Assembly: GCA_017883105.1 (NCBI GenBank)
Contig: JADGOF010000033.1
Coordinates: 1 to 12,263 of the forward strand
From: Acidimicrobiales bacterium
Lineage (GTDB): Bacteria; Actinomycetota; Acidimicrobiia; Acidimicrobiales; RAAP-2
DNA length: 12,263 nt
Reading direction: 5' to 3'
The position numbers were made by a program, and so were the translations under genes. Position 1 is the stretch's first letter, and each line of letters starts with the position of its first letter. The notes beneath the pieces are model-generated. The model was not told where the DNA came from and did not search any database. It saw only the letters and a list, made by a program, of their open reading frames with translations. Below are positions 1-4,910 of the stretch, piece by piece.

Positions 1-642
1 GCCACCTCTGCCGTGCTCAACACCAACCTGTGCACGGCAGCGGCCATGATGACCTGGGTCCTGATGGACATGTTCCTCTCCAAGGAGAAGAAGGGAACGT
101 TCCTCGGCGCCATCAACGGCATGATCGTCGGCCTGGTGGCCATCACCCCCGGCGCCGGTTGGGTCAACGGCTACGGCGCCCTGCTCGAAGGACTCATCGC
201 CTCGGCCATCGTGTGGGTCGCCTGGTACTACCTGGTCAAGGTCCGCCCGTTCAGCAAGGTCGACGACGCCCTCGGTGTGGTCTACACCCACGGCATCGCC
301 GGTCTCTGCGGTGGTCTGCTGGTCGGGTTCTTCGGCGACCCGGGCATGATCGAGTACATCGGGAAGGGCGCTGCTGCTCCGGGCATCGCCGTGAACGGCC
401 TGTTCTACTCCGGCTCGTGGCACCAGGAGTGGGAGCAGTTCCTGGCCGCCGCCTGGGTCATCGTCTTCACGGCCATCGCCACCTACATCCTGTTGCAGAT
501 CGTCAAGCTGTTCGTCGGACTCCGCGAGCCCGACGAGAAGCTCGAGATCGGTGACCTGGCCATCCATGGTGAGGAGGTCTACCCGCAGGAGACGTTCGCC
601 GAACGGATTGGCTCGAGCTCGATGGCCGAGTCCAACGCGTAG
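1..642 (+). CDS. amt: Ammonium transporter Amt, C-terminal part (5' end outside window)
   Basis: Integral membrane channel that conducts ammonium/ammonia across the cytoplasmic membrane as a trimer. The frame is open from base 1 and stops with TAG at 640-642, so about 213 C-terminal residues are present. Visible family marks are the AITPGAGWV segment, a second-half core HGIAGLCGG whose histidine matches the pore twin-His site of AmtB, several hydrophobic membrane helices, and the cytoplasmic tail ending near HGEEVYP. That tail is where PII proteins dock in this family. The next gene on the same strand is the PII gene glnK, 93 bases downstream, the usual pairing for nitrogen-controlled uptake. 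A strong hairpin lies between them, so they may be only partly co-transcribed. Family assignment is secure; substrate detail is from family knowledge. Confidence 0.95.
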   Translation, partial: ATSAVLNTNLCTAAAMMTWVLMDMFLSKEKKGTFLGAINGMIVGLVAITPGAGWVNGYGALLEGLIASAIVWVAWYYLVKVRPFSKVDDALGVVYTHGIAGLCGGLLVGFFGDPGMIEYIGKGAAAPGIAVNGLFYSGSWHQEWEQFLAAAWVIVFTAIATYILLQIVKLFVGLREPDEKLEIGDLAIHGEEVYPQETFAERIGSSSMAESNA

Positions 643-657
643 CTCCTAGTCAGTCGG

Positions 658-690
658 TGGACCGCCCCGGCCTCAGAGCGGGGCGGTCCA
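658..690 (+). terminator. Strong hairpin after amt (terminator or attenuator-like)
   Basis: A perfect 12-bp stem (TGGACCGCCCCG at 658-669 with its complement at 679-690) closes a 9-base loop. No T-run follows, so it may be a partial terminator or an mRNA-stabilising 3' structure that makes amt and glnK levels differ. Confidence 0.6.
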
Positions 691-705
691 TCGAACCTTC
701 GATGG
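688..705 (+). promoter_or_regulatory. Second hairpin overlapping the amt terminator stem
   Basis: CCATCGAA at 688-695 pairs with TTCGATGG at 698-705 around a 2-base gap. Its first three bases are also the last three of the preceding 12-bp stem, so the two structures compete at their shared edge. It lies 30 bases upstream of the glnK start. A 2-base loop is tight, so in RNA the inner pair would open. Confidence 0.35.
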
Positions 706-735
706 CAGAATCAGTTCGATGAAAGGAAGTACAAG

Positions 736-1074
736 GTGAAGCTTGTCGTAGCAGTGATCAAGCCGTTCAAGCTCGACGATGTGAAAGAAGCCCTCAAGAC
801 CCTCGGGATTCACGGATTGACGGTGACCGAGGTCCAGGGCTTCGGCCGCCAGCGTGGGCACACCGAGGTATACCGGGGTGCCGAGTACGAAGTCGAGTTC
901 GTGCCCAAGGTACGGCTGGAGATCGTGGTGGACGACGCCCAGGTCGACGAAGTGACCAACGTGGTGGTCGATACCGCGGGAACCGGAAAGATCGGTGACG
1001 GGAAGGTATGGATTCTTCCGGTGGAGGAAGTCATCCGGGTCCGCACCGGCGAACGAGGGCCTGACGCCCTCTGA
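736..1074 (+). CDS. glnK: PII nitrogen regulatory protein (GlnB/GlnK family)
   Basis: Small trimeric signal protein that senses 2-oxoglutarate and ATP/ADP and controls ammonium transport and nitrogen metabolism by binding partners such as Amt. At 112 residues it has the family's standard length. The T-loop contains Tyr46 and Tyr51 within VYRGAEYEVEF; Tyr51 is the residue that is uridylylated or, in Actinobacteria, adenylylated. The B-loop TGKIGDGK spans residues 83-90, and Arg101 and Arg103 follow as expected for nucleotide binding. The start is GTG at 736, chosen because AAGGA at 723-727 gives a ribosome site 8 bases upstream and because the protein then begins MKLVVAVIKPF like its relatives. 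It sits just after amt, which favours the GlnK name over GlnB. No glnD adenylyltransferase gene follows; gpmA faces it from the other strand instead. Confidence 0.96.
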   Translation: MKLVVAVIKPFKLDDVKEALKTLGIHGLTVTEVQGFGRQRGHTEVYRGAEYEVEFVPKVRLEIVVDDAQVDEVTNVVVDTAGTGKIGDGKVWILPVEEVIRVRTGERGPDAL

Positions 1075-1128
1075 GACCCATCCCGACATGATTGCGGGGC
1101 GCTTGGGCGGACGGGCGTGTATGGAAGA

Positions 1129-1160
1129 CGAAGAGCCGGCTCATGAGAGCCGGCTCTTCG
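1129..1160. terminator. Bidirectional terminator between glnK and gpmA
   Basis: A perfect 14-bp stem (CGAAGAGCCGGCTC at 1129-1142 with its complement at 1147-1160) has a 4-base ATGA loop and can be extended by one or two weaker pairs. It lies between two convergent genes. The minus-strand reading is followed by a mildly T-rich stretch, the plus strand by TTGT. It probably ends transcription from both sides. Confidence 0.8.
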
Positions 1161-1212
1161 TTGTCCCTGGACCAGGAGCACCCGCTCGTGCGCTACCCCG
1201 GTCCGACGATGA

Positions 1213-1968
1213 TCAACCGGCCTGTTTGCTGACCGCCTCCGCCGCGGCCCTGGCCGCCTCCGGGTCACCGAGGTAGCCCTGGGAGACGACCGACAGGTCG
1301 TCGGCCAGTTGGTAGCAGAAGGGGATGCCCGTCGGGACCTCGAGTCCGACGATGGCATCGTCGGCGATCCCCTCGATGTGCTTGCGCAGGCCACGGAGGC
1401 TGTTGCCGTGGGCCACCACCAGCACGGCGCCCCCCCGGGCCCCTTCGGCCAGCAGGTCGGGAACGACGGCGTCCTCCCAGTAGGGGATGACCCGGGCCAC
1501 CACGTCGGCCAGGCACTCGGTGCGGGGCAGGGCGTCGGCGGGGATGTCCCGATAGCGGGGGTCACCCACCGGATGGTGCTCACTACCGAGTTCGACCGGC
1601 GGCGGCGGGGTGTCGTAGCTCCTGCGCCACGCCTTGACCTGGGTCTCCCCGTGGCGGGCGGTGGTCTCCTTTTTGTTGAGCCCCTGCAGGGCACCGTAGT
1701 GACGCTCGTTGAGCCGCCAATTCCGGCGCACGGGCAGCCAGCTGAGACCGGCCACGGCCAGGCTGAGCTCAGCGGTCCGGATGGCCCTGGTCAACAGCGA
1801 GGTGTGGACGACCCGTAGGTCCAGGCCTTCTTCGGCTGCCAGCAGCCGGCCGGATGCACGGGCCTCTTCCTCGCCCAGGTCGGTCAGGCCCACGTCGTAC
1901 CACCCGGTGAAGAGGTTCTCGGCGTTCCACAGTGACTGGCCATGGCGGAGGAGCACCAGCTGGGGCAT
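1213..1968 (-). CDS. gpmA: 2,3-bisphosphoglycerate-dependent phosphoglycerate mutase
   Basis: Cytoplasmic glycolytic enzyme that interconverts 3-phosphoglycerate and 2-phosphoglycerate through a phosphohistidine. The 251-residue length is normal. The catalytic LLRHGQSLWN motif puts the phosphorylated His at residue 9. Arg61, Glu88 (in LNERHYGALQGLNK) and the second histidine His187 (VVAHGNSLRGL) are all present, as is the TGWYDVGLT segment. The ATG start at 1968 has no clear ribosome site. A possible -10 box, TACGCT on the minus strand (1980-1975), lies only 6 bases upstream, which would give a leaderless message. The gene converges on glnK. Upstream, its promoter region is interrupted at base 1988 by the end of the accessory island, so any -35 box would now be island DNA or has been displaced. 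Confidence 0.96.
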   Translation of the reverse strand: MPQLVLLRHGQSLWNAENLFTGWYDVGLTDLGEEEARASGRLLAAEEGLDLRVVHTSLLTRAIRTAELSLAVAGLSWLPVRRNWRLNERHYGALQGLNKKETTARHGETQVKAWRRSYDTPPPPVELGSEHHPVGDPRYRDIPADALPRTECLADVVARVIPYWEDAVVPDLLAEGARGGAVLVVAHGNSLRGLRKHIEGIADDAIVGLEVPTGIPFCYQLADDLSVVSQGYLGDPEAARAAAEAVSKQAG

Positions 1969-1987
1969 GGATCGAGCGTATCCCGGC

Positions 1988-2050
1988 CATCTCGGGGGCT
2001 TTGCACCAAAACGCCCTTCTGCACCACAAATCGGTGGTTTGCACCAAAAA
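1988..2050 (+). repeat. Left junction: 9-bp direct repeat plus R end of module 1
   Basis: The direct repeat CATCTCGGG (1988-1996) is followed by GGCTTTGCACC (1997-2007) and then by two more TGCACC words at 2020 and 2040, spaced 18 and 20 bases apart. The same arrangement recurs at 3871-3933 with 56 of 63 bases identical by hand count. The sequence upstream of 1988 is unrelated between the two copies. I interpret this as the junction of chromosome and mobile module. Confidence 0.75.
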
Positions 2051-2136
2051 GAGGGTTCGGATAGCCGGACACGATCCGCAACCCCATCTCGGCATTCTTC
2101 CGGTCAAGTAGTTGGTCACAAGACCGGTCAACCCAA

Positions 2137-2165
2137 TGGACGAAACAGATGGTAGGTAGTACAAT
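2137..2165 (+). promoter_or_regulatory. Candidate promoter of the Fic gene
   Basis: TGGACG (2137-2142), 17 bases, TACAAT (2160-2165) resembles a sigma-70 type promoter. Transcription would begin near 2172, just before a GTG codon in frame at 2173. That would be a leaderless start and would exclude the ATG at 2164. A direct repeat CCGGTCAA at 2100-2107 and 2124-2131 lies just upstream and could bind a regulator. Confidence 0.35.
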
Positions 2166-3348
2166 GTCCCTTGTGAGACACTACGAAGAGACCCATCCTT
2201 GGATCACCTTTGAGGCTACTGATGTCAACAGTGTACTGCCTCGGCAGTGGATGTTGCTTGGTGAAGCGCAGTCAAAGTGTGAGCACCTGGCGGGCACGCC
2301 GCTCCAGCCTCGGCTCGCCCATGAGCTCTACACGGTGACTCTTATCAAGGGTGCCCTGGCGACCACCGCCATTGAGGGGAACACGCTCAATGAGGAACAA
2401 GCCCGAGGGATTCTGAACGGGACTTACAAGGCACCCGCCTCGCGCCAATACCAAGAACAGGAAGTCCGCAATGTTCTGGACGCCTTGGAGGGACTCCATA
2501 GACGAATCATGGACGGCGAGAACATCCAGCTCAATAAGGACTTGATTCTCGATTTCAATCGTCAAGTGCTCAAGGGTCTCGACGTGGATGATGACGTTAT
2601 CCCAGGTGAAATTCGCACCCACTCCGTTGCCGTGGCCAGCTACCGGAGTGCACCAGCCGAGGATTGCGCCTACCTGCTGGATCGGCTCTCACAGTGGCTG
2701 AACGGACCGACATTCATCCACGAGGACCCTGAAATCCAGTTTGCGCTGATAGTGGCCAAGGCCGTATACGCCCATCTCTACCTCGCCTGGATCCACCCAT
2801 TTGGTGACGGCAATGGTCGAACGGCCCGCCTGGTGGAGTTCCTCATCCTGGCTAGCTGTGGCCTCGTACCCATGCCGGGTGCCCACCTGCTTTCCAACCA
2901 CTACAACCTCACCCGGCCTCGGTACTACCAGGAGCTAGCCCGCGCCAGCGAAGCACAAGATGCAATTGGATTCCTTAACTACGCCATAGAGGGATTCATC
3001 GACGGCATCCGGGAGGTCATCGACATGGTGCGAGAGCAGCAAATCCTGATCGCGTGGATCAATTTCGTCCACGAGAACTTTGCCAGCCAGCCCACTTCAA
3101 GGGCGACCGAACGTCAGCGATCTCTTGTGTTGGCGATGCCTATCGGGGTCACGGTCCCGAGGTCGGAGATGGAAGGGCTGACGCCGAAGGTGGCCAAGTT
3201 CTATGCCAACGCCGGACCGCGAATGCTGTCCCGTGACCTCAACCATTTGGAGAAGATGGGTCTGATTCGATCGGTCTTCGGCGGATATGAGAATCAAGCG
3301 CAGAGCATGTTGGCATTCCGACCACCGATGGCGAGTACTGAACCATGA
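2164..3348 (+). CDS. Fic-domain protein with N-terminal inhibitory motif and C-terminal winged helix
   Basis: Fic enzymes transfer AMP or a related group from a nucleotide to a hydroxyl side chain of a target protein. Counting residues from the upstream ATG at 2149, the full catalytic motif HPFGDGNGRTAR spans residues 216-227. A (S/T)xxxE(G/N) inhibitory motif (T72 to G77, in TTAIEGN) lies before the Fic core. This marks a class II Fic protein that blocks its own active site by Glu76. The C-terminal region (about 345-380, including SRDLNHLEKMGLI) looks like a winged helix, common in this group. Start codons at 2149, 2164 and 2173 are all possible; 2164 has a weak GGTAGG 7 bases upstream, whereas the promoter candidate favours 2173. 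No separate antitoxin gene is next to it. It is the only intact gene of module 1. The target is unknown. Codon use is less GC-rich than in the flanking genes. Confidence 0.9.
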   Translation: MSLVRHYEETHPWITFEATDVNSVLPRQWMLLGEAQSKCEHLAGTPLQPRLAHELYTVTLIKGALATTAIEGNTLNEEQARGILNGTYKAPASRQYQEQEVRNVLDALEGLHRRIMDGENIQLNKDLILDFNRQVLKGLDVDDDVIPGEIRTHSVAVASYRSAPAEDCAYLLDRLSQWLNGPTFIHEDPEIQFALIVAKAVYAHLYLAWIHPFGDGNGRTARLVEFLILASCGLVPMPGAHLLSNHYNLTRPRYYQELARASEAQDAIGFLNYAIEGFIDGIREVIDMVREQQILIAWINFVHENFASQPTSRATERQRSLVLAMPIGVTVPRSEMEGLTPKVAKFYANAGPRMLSRDLNHLEKMGLIRSVFGGYENQAQSMLAFRPPMASTEP

Positions 3349-3364
3349 GATTGACCTCTGTCGA

Positions 3365-3385
3365 CCCGAGAATCGATCTCTCGGG
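3365..3385 (+). terminator. Hairpin just after Fic
   Basis: CCCGAGA (3365-3371) pairs with TCTCGGG (3379-3385) around a 7-base loop, starting 17 bases after the stop codon. No T-run follows. It may end or stabilise the Fic message. Confidence 0.35.
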
Positions 3386-3416
3386 AGGTGCCTCTGGTTG
3401 AGAAGATCCGAGTCAA

Positions 3417-3445
3417 GGGGGGCCAAGTTTGCGGCCCAACCCCCC
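3417..3445 (+). repeat. Hairpin repeat upstream of tRNA-Gln remnant (copy 1)
   Basis: Six G at 3417-3422 and six C at 3440-3445 can pair, with GGCC/GGCCC segments inside that offer an alternative bulged stem. Thirty bases beginning at 3417 are identical to those beginning at 4485. In both places a tRNA-Gln-like sequence begins 13 bases after the end of the C-run. The role is unknown; it could be a terminator of the cargo gene or a processing signal for the tRNA. Confidence 0.65.
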
Positions 3446-3458
3446 AAGACTCGTCCCG

Positions 3459-3531
3459 GCAGGAGTAGTGCAACGGCTCAGCACGCCGGGCTCTGACCCC
3501 GGAAAAGCCAGTTCGACCCTTGATGAGCGAT
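3459..3531 (+). pseudogene. Decayed tRNA-Gln (CTG anticodon) gene
   Basis: The 5' two-thirds fold as a tRNA. There is a D-stem GTGC/GCAC with A14, G18-G19 and A21 equivalents, and a perfect anticodon stem CCGGG/CCCGG with loop CTCTGAC (anticodon CTG at 3493-3495). A TTCGA T-loop is present at 3512-3516. The T-stem (GCCAG against CTTGA) has two mismatches, and the 3' acceptor strand does not pair with the 5' strand GCAGGAG. It is therefore probably non-functional or the product of recombination within the T-arm. It occupies the same place in module 1 as the intact tRNA in module 2. Confidence 0.6.
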
Positions 3532-3794
3532 CCCAAGACCAGGACGGCGAGGGACGTGAATATGGCCGCTCTGTGGCCGCTCTTGAATGTTTCTCGGATA
3601 GCCCGACCCACCCACGCCCGAGTGTGTCGCCACCACGTGAGCTGACCCGCCATTCCCCCACCGTAGAAGACGCCGGGTCCGGAGCGAAGGGGCGGGCCTC
3701 CGCTCCCCGGACCTGGCTGATTCGGCATCGGCGCGTTCGGTCGAGACCTTGAGAAGAAAGTTCGGGTTTCTTTGAGCCGGGGTCACTCACCGGT
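3532..3794 (+). other. Non-coding stretch before the L end of module 1
   Basis: I see no convincing gene here: the open frames on both strands are shadows without family resemblance or ribosome sites. The stretch holds one sizeable GC-rich hairpin, GGTCCGGAGCG (3676-3686) against CGCTCCCCGGACC (3701-3713) with a 2-base bulge. It also has a small A/T-rich hairpin AAGAAA/TTTCTT near 3755-3773. It may be the remains of further cargo. Confidence 0.5.
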
Positions 3795-3933
3795 CGTACC
3801 TGCCCTTTTTGGTGCAGAAACCGAGATTGCACCAGAAATCGGCAGAATCGGAGACTTGTGGTGCAAAGCCCATCTCGGGGGCTTTGCACCAAAACGCCGT
3901 TCTGCACCAGAAACCGGGGGCCTGCACCAAAAC
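3795..3933 (+). repeat. Central junction: L end of module 1, 9-bp repeat, R end of module 2
   Basis: The L end runs from CGTACC (3795-3800) through GGTGCA (3811), TGCACC (3828) and GGTGCAAAGCC (3860-3870). CATCTCGGG follows (3871-3879), then the R end GGCTTTGCACC (3880-3890) with TGCACC at 3903 and 3923. The two 11-base arms are perfect inverted repeats around the 9-base centre. The left half matches 7062-7143 in spacing and about two thirds of its bases; the right half matches 1988-2050 at 89 percent. This is the only place where both halves occur together. Confidence 0.8.
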
Positions 3934-3979
3934 TCAGCCACAGCAACGGCCTCGGTATACGCCCGTGGGTCTACGCCCG

Positions 3980-4008
3980 TTGACTGTGTACGTTGCATGG
4001 GATACACT
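3980..4008 (+). promoter_or_regulatory. Promoter of the 148-residue winged-helix-like protein
   Basis: TTGACT (3980-3985), exactly 17 bases, then TACACT (4003-4008) fits a sigma-70 promoter well. The ATG at 4017 is only 8 bases past the -10 box, so the transcript should begin at or next to the start codon (leaderless). A 9-base word TACGCCCGT is repeated at 3958-3966 and 3972-3980, directly upstream of and touching the -35 box. Confidence 0.7.
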
Positions 4009-4016
4009 CGGCTTCG

Positions 4017-4463
4017 ATGGAACTGGAAGAAAGCCGTGACCTGCTTCGAAGGTGTCAGCAAGACCGCAAGGCGGCCCGCGACGCTCTTTCGACAGCGGAA
4101 GCAACGATTGAGTCGTCTGGACTGATTATCCAAGGCATCCTCAGGGCATTCCCGGAACTCATCAATGAGGCCGATGAAGCCGAAGACATCTTCGGAGCAG
4201 CGAAGGAACCTGCTGAGCGTTTGAAGGGGGCAGAGGCGATCCTCTCCGTGCTCCAGGTGTCCGAAAACCAGTGGTTCTCGGTGATGGACATGACCAACGT
4301 CCTCGACAATCGTGGCTGGCTCCCCGAGTCTGCGAACCCTCCAAACGCTGTGCGAAGTGCTTTGGAGCGCATTTTCGCGTCGGAGCGGAGCGTCGAGAAG
4401 GGAACAAGGAACGACGGGACCGTCGTATACCGCTATCACGAACAGAAGGAGGAACCCTTCTAG
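4017..4463 (+). CDS. Hypothetical protein with coiled coil and winged-helix-like C-terminus
   Basis: I do not recognise a named family. The 148-residue product begins with a charged helical, probably coiled-coil stretch (residues 1-35). A further acidic helical stretch follows, and then a C-terminal part (about 70-140) with the pattern of a winged helix. That part runs from a helix GAEAILSVLQ through NPPNAVRSALERI as a likely second or recognition helix to a basic hairpin ending in VVYRYH. Such small proteins often bind DNA. The ATG at 4017 is preferred over an upstream in-frame TTG at 3993 because the TTG would overlap the promoter and precede the expected transcript start. It is the cargo gene of module 2, in the position Fic holds in module 1. 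A hairpin starts 18 bases after its stop. Confidence 0.75.
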   Translation: MELEESRDLLRRCQQDRKAARDALSTAEATIESSGLIIQGILRAFPELINEADEAEDIFGAAKEPAERLKGAEAILSVLQVSENQWFSVMDMTNVLDNRGWLPESANPPNAVRSALERIFASERSVEKGTRNDGTVVYRYHEQKEEPF

Positions 4464-4481
4464 CCCGTCCATGCCGGGATT

Positions 4482-4516
4482 CCTGGGGGGCCAAGTTTGC
4501 GGCCCAACCCCCCAGG
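4482..4516 (+). repeat. Hairpin repeat upstream of tRNA-Gln (copy 2)
   Basis: CCTGGGGGG (4482-4490) pairs perfectly with CCCCCCAGG (4508-4516), giving a 9-bp stem. The inner sequence is identical to copy 1 (30 identical bases from 4485). Downstream, the tRNA starts at 4527. The outer CCT/AGG pairs are lacking in copy 1. Confidence 0.7.
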
Positions 4517-4526
4517 TCCCGTCAGC

Positions 4527-4599
4527 GGGGGTGTAACTCACTTGGCAGAGAGCCGGACTCTGAATCCGGAAGACGGAGGTTCGATCCCTCCCACCCCCA
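4527..4599 (+). tRNA. tRNA-Gln (anticodon CTG)
   Basis: A 73-base cloverleaf. The acceptor stem GGGGGTG/CACCCCC is perfect. The D-arm CTC/GAG has one A-A mismatch at its outer pair, with G18-G19 and A14/A21 present. The anticodon stem CCGGA/TCCGG encloses loop CTCTGAA, putting CTG at 4560-4562, which reads CAG (glutamine). The T-stem GGAGG/CCTCC with loop TTCGATC is perfect, and the discriminator base is A at 4599. No CCA is encoded. The amino acid is assigned from the anticodon; the first pair G1-C72 is not the U1-A72 seen in many tRNA-Gln. It is carried inside an accessory module rather than in a housekeeping tRNA cluster. Confidence 0.85.
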
Positions 4600-4618
4600 C
4601 GAGTGTTGCCCCAAAATT

Positions 4619-4831
4619 CTACCTGTTCAGGGCGGTCTTTGCACCTGATTTCGGAACTCGGCGTGGCCGGTTCCAGTAGGGGCTTTTGCATTTCGGACAG
4701 ACACGAGGCCCGTCTGGCTCGGCATCCATGTCGCGAGGCACCCACTTGTGCTCGCATCGCTCGCACTGCCAGCCCCAGAGCTGGATCTTCACCCTTCGCC
4801 CCCTCGCTTCTGCTGTTGGCGTTCGGCTCAA
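4619..4831 (-). CDS. Small zinc-ribbon protein
   Basis: A 70-residue protein with two CxxC knuckles, Cys23/Cys26 (WQCERCEHKW) and Cys45/Cys48 (RVCPKCKSPYWNRP), a pattern I know from many small uncharacterised zinc-ribbon proteins of bacteria and archaea. It probably binds one zinc and may bind nucleic acid or a protein partner; the function is unknown. The TTG start at 4831 is strongly supported by a perfect AGGAGG (minus strand, 4844-4839) with 7 bases of spacing. An internal GTG at 4792 is the alternative. It is transcribed away from the SWIM transposase gene, sharing an AT-rich intergenic region, and converges with the tRNA, whose end is 19 bases from its stop. Confidence 0.75.
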   Translation of the reverse strand: MSRTPTAEARGRRVKIQLWGWQCERCEHKWVPRDMDAEPDGPRVCPKCKSPYWNRPRRVPKSGAKTALNR

Positions 4832-4910
4832 CTATATACCTCCTAGGTATTGCTTTGGTCTGTACTCTCTGGTATATTCTCTTTAGGTACATAGTACAAG
4901 GGAGAATCCG
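4832..4910. promoter_or_regulatory. Divergent AT-rich control region with palindrome
   Basis: For the plus strand, TTGCTT (4850-4855), 17 bases, TATATT (4873-4878) is a plausible promoter, followed by ribosome site AGGGAG (4899-4904) before the ATG at 4911. A palindrome ATACCT-CCT-AGGTAT spans 4836-4850. It covers the ribosome site of the minus-strand zinc-ribbon gene and touches the plus-strand -35 box. Related words TAGGTAT, TGGTATA and TAGGTAC recur at 4844, 4870 and 4884. This arrangement suggests a shared operator or a translation-blocking RNA hairpin. Confidence 0.5.

Larger units (their letters stand above)
1997..3870 (+). mobile_element. Putative mobile module 1 (Fic cassette)
   Basis: The span is bounded by inverted ends GGCTTTGCACC (1997-2007) and GGTGCAAAGCC (3860-3870), with the 9-bp word CATCTCGGG directly outside both. 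It carries one intact gene (Fic), a hairpin, a decayed tRNA-Gln and about 280 bases of non-coding DNA. It has no transposase or integrase of its own, so it would depend on one supplied from outside, perhaps by module 2. The boundaries are read directly from the sequence; mobility is inferred. Confidence 0.55.

Noticed and set aside
1997..2045. A short CRISPR array
   Set aside because: Only the 6-8 base TGCACC words recur, intervals differ (18 and 20), copies face both directions elsewhere, and no cas gene is present.
3860..3933. Integron attC sites
   Set aside because: The cassette-like layout is suggestive, but the conserved GTTRRRY/RYYYAAC boxes are absent and no integron integrase is seen.
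3413..3946. Overlapping open frames on both strands in the Fic to winged-helix gap
   Set aside because: They translate hairpins, the tRNA remnant and the TGCACC repeats, giving the same odd peptide (LVQ...VLVQSPRDG) wherever the repeat occurs. They mark the repeat, not a gene.
4527..4599. The intact tRNA-Gln as the integration target of the island
   Set aside because: The 3' end of the tRNA is not duplicated at either outer boundary. The repeats that do mark the boundaries (CATCTCGGG) are unrelated to the tRNA.
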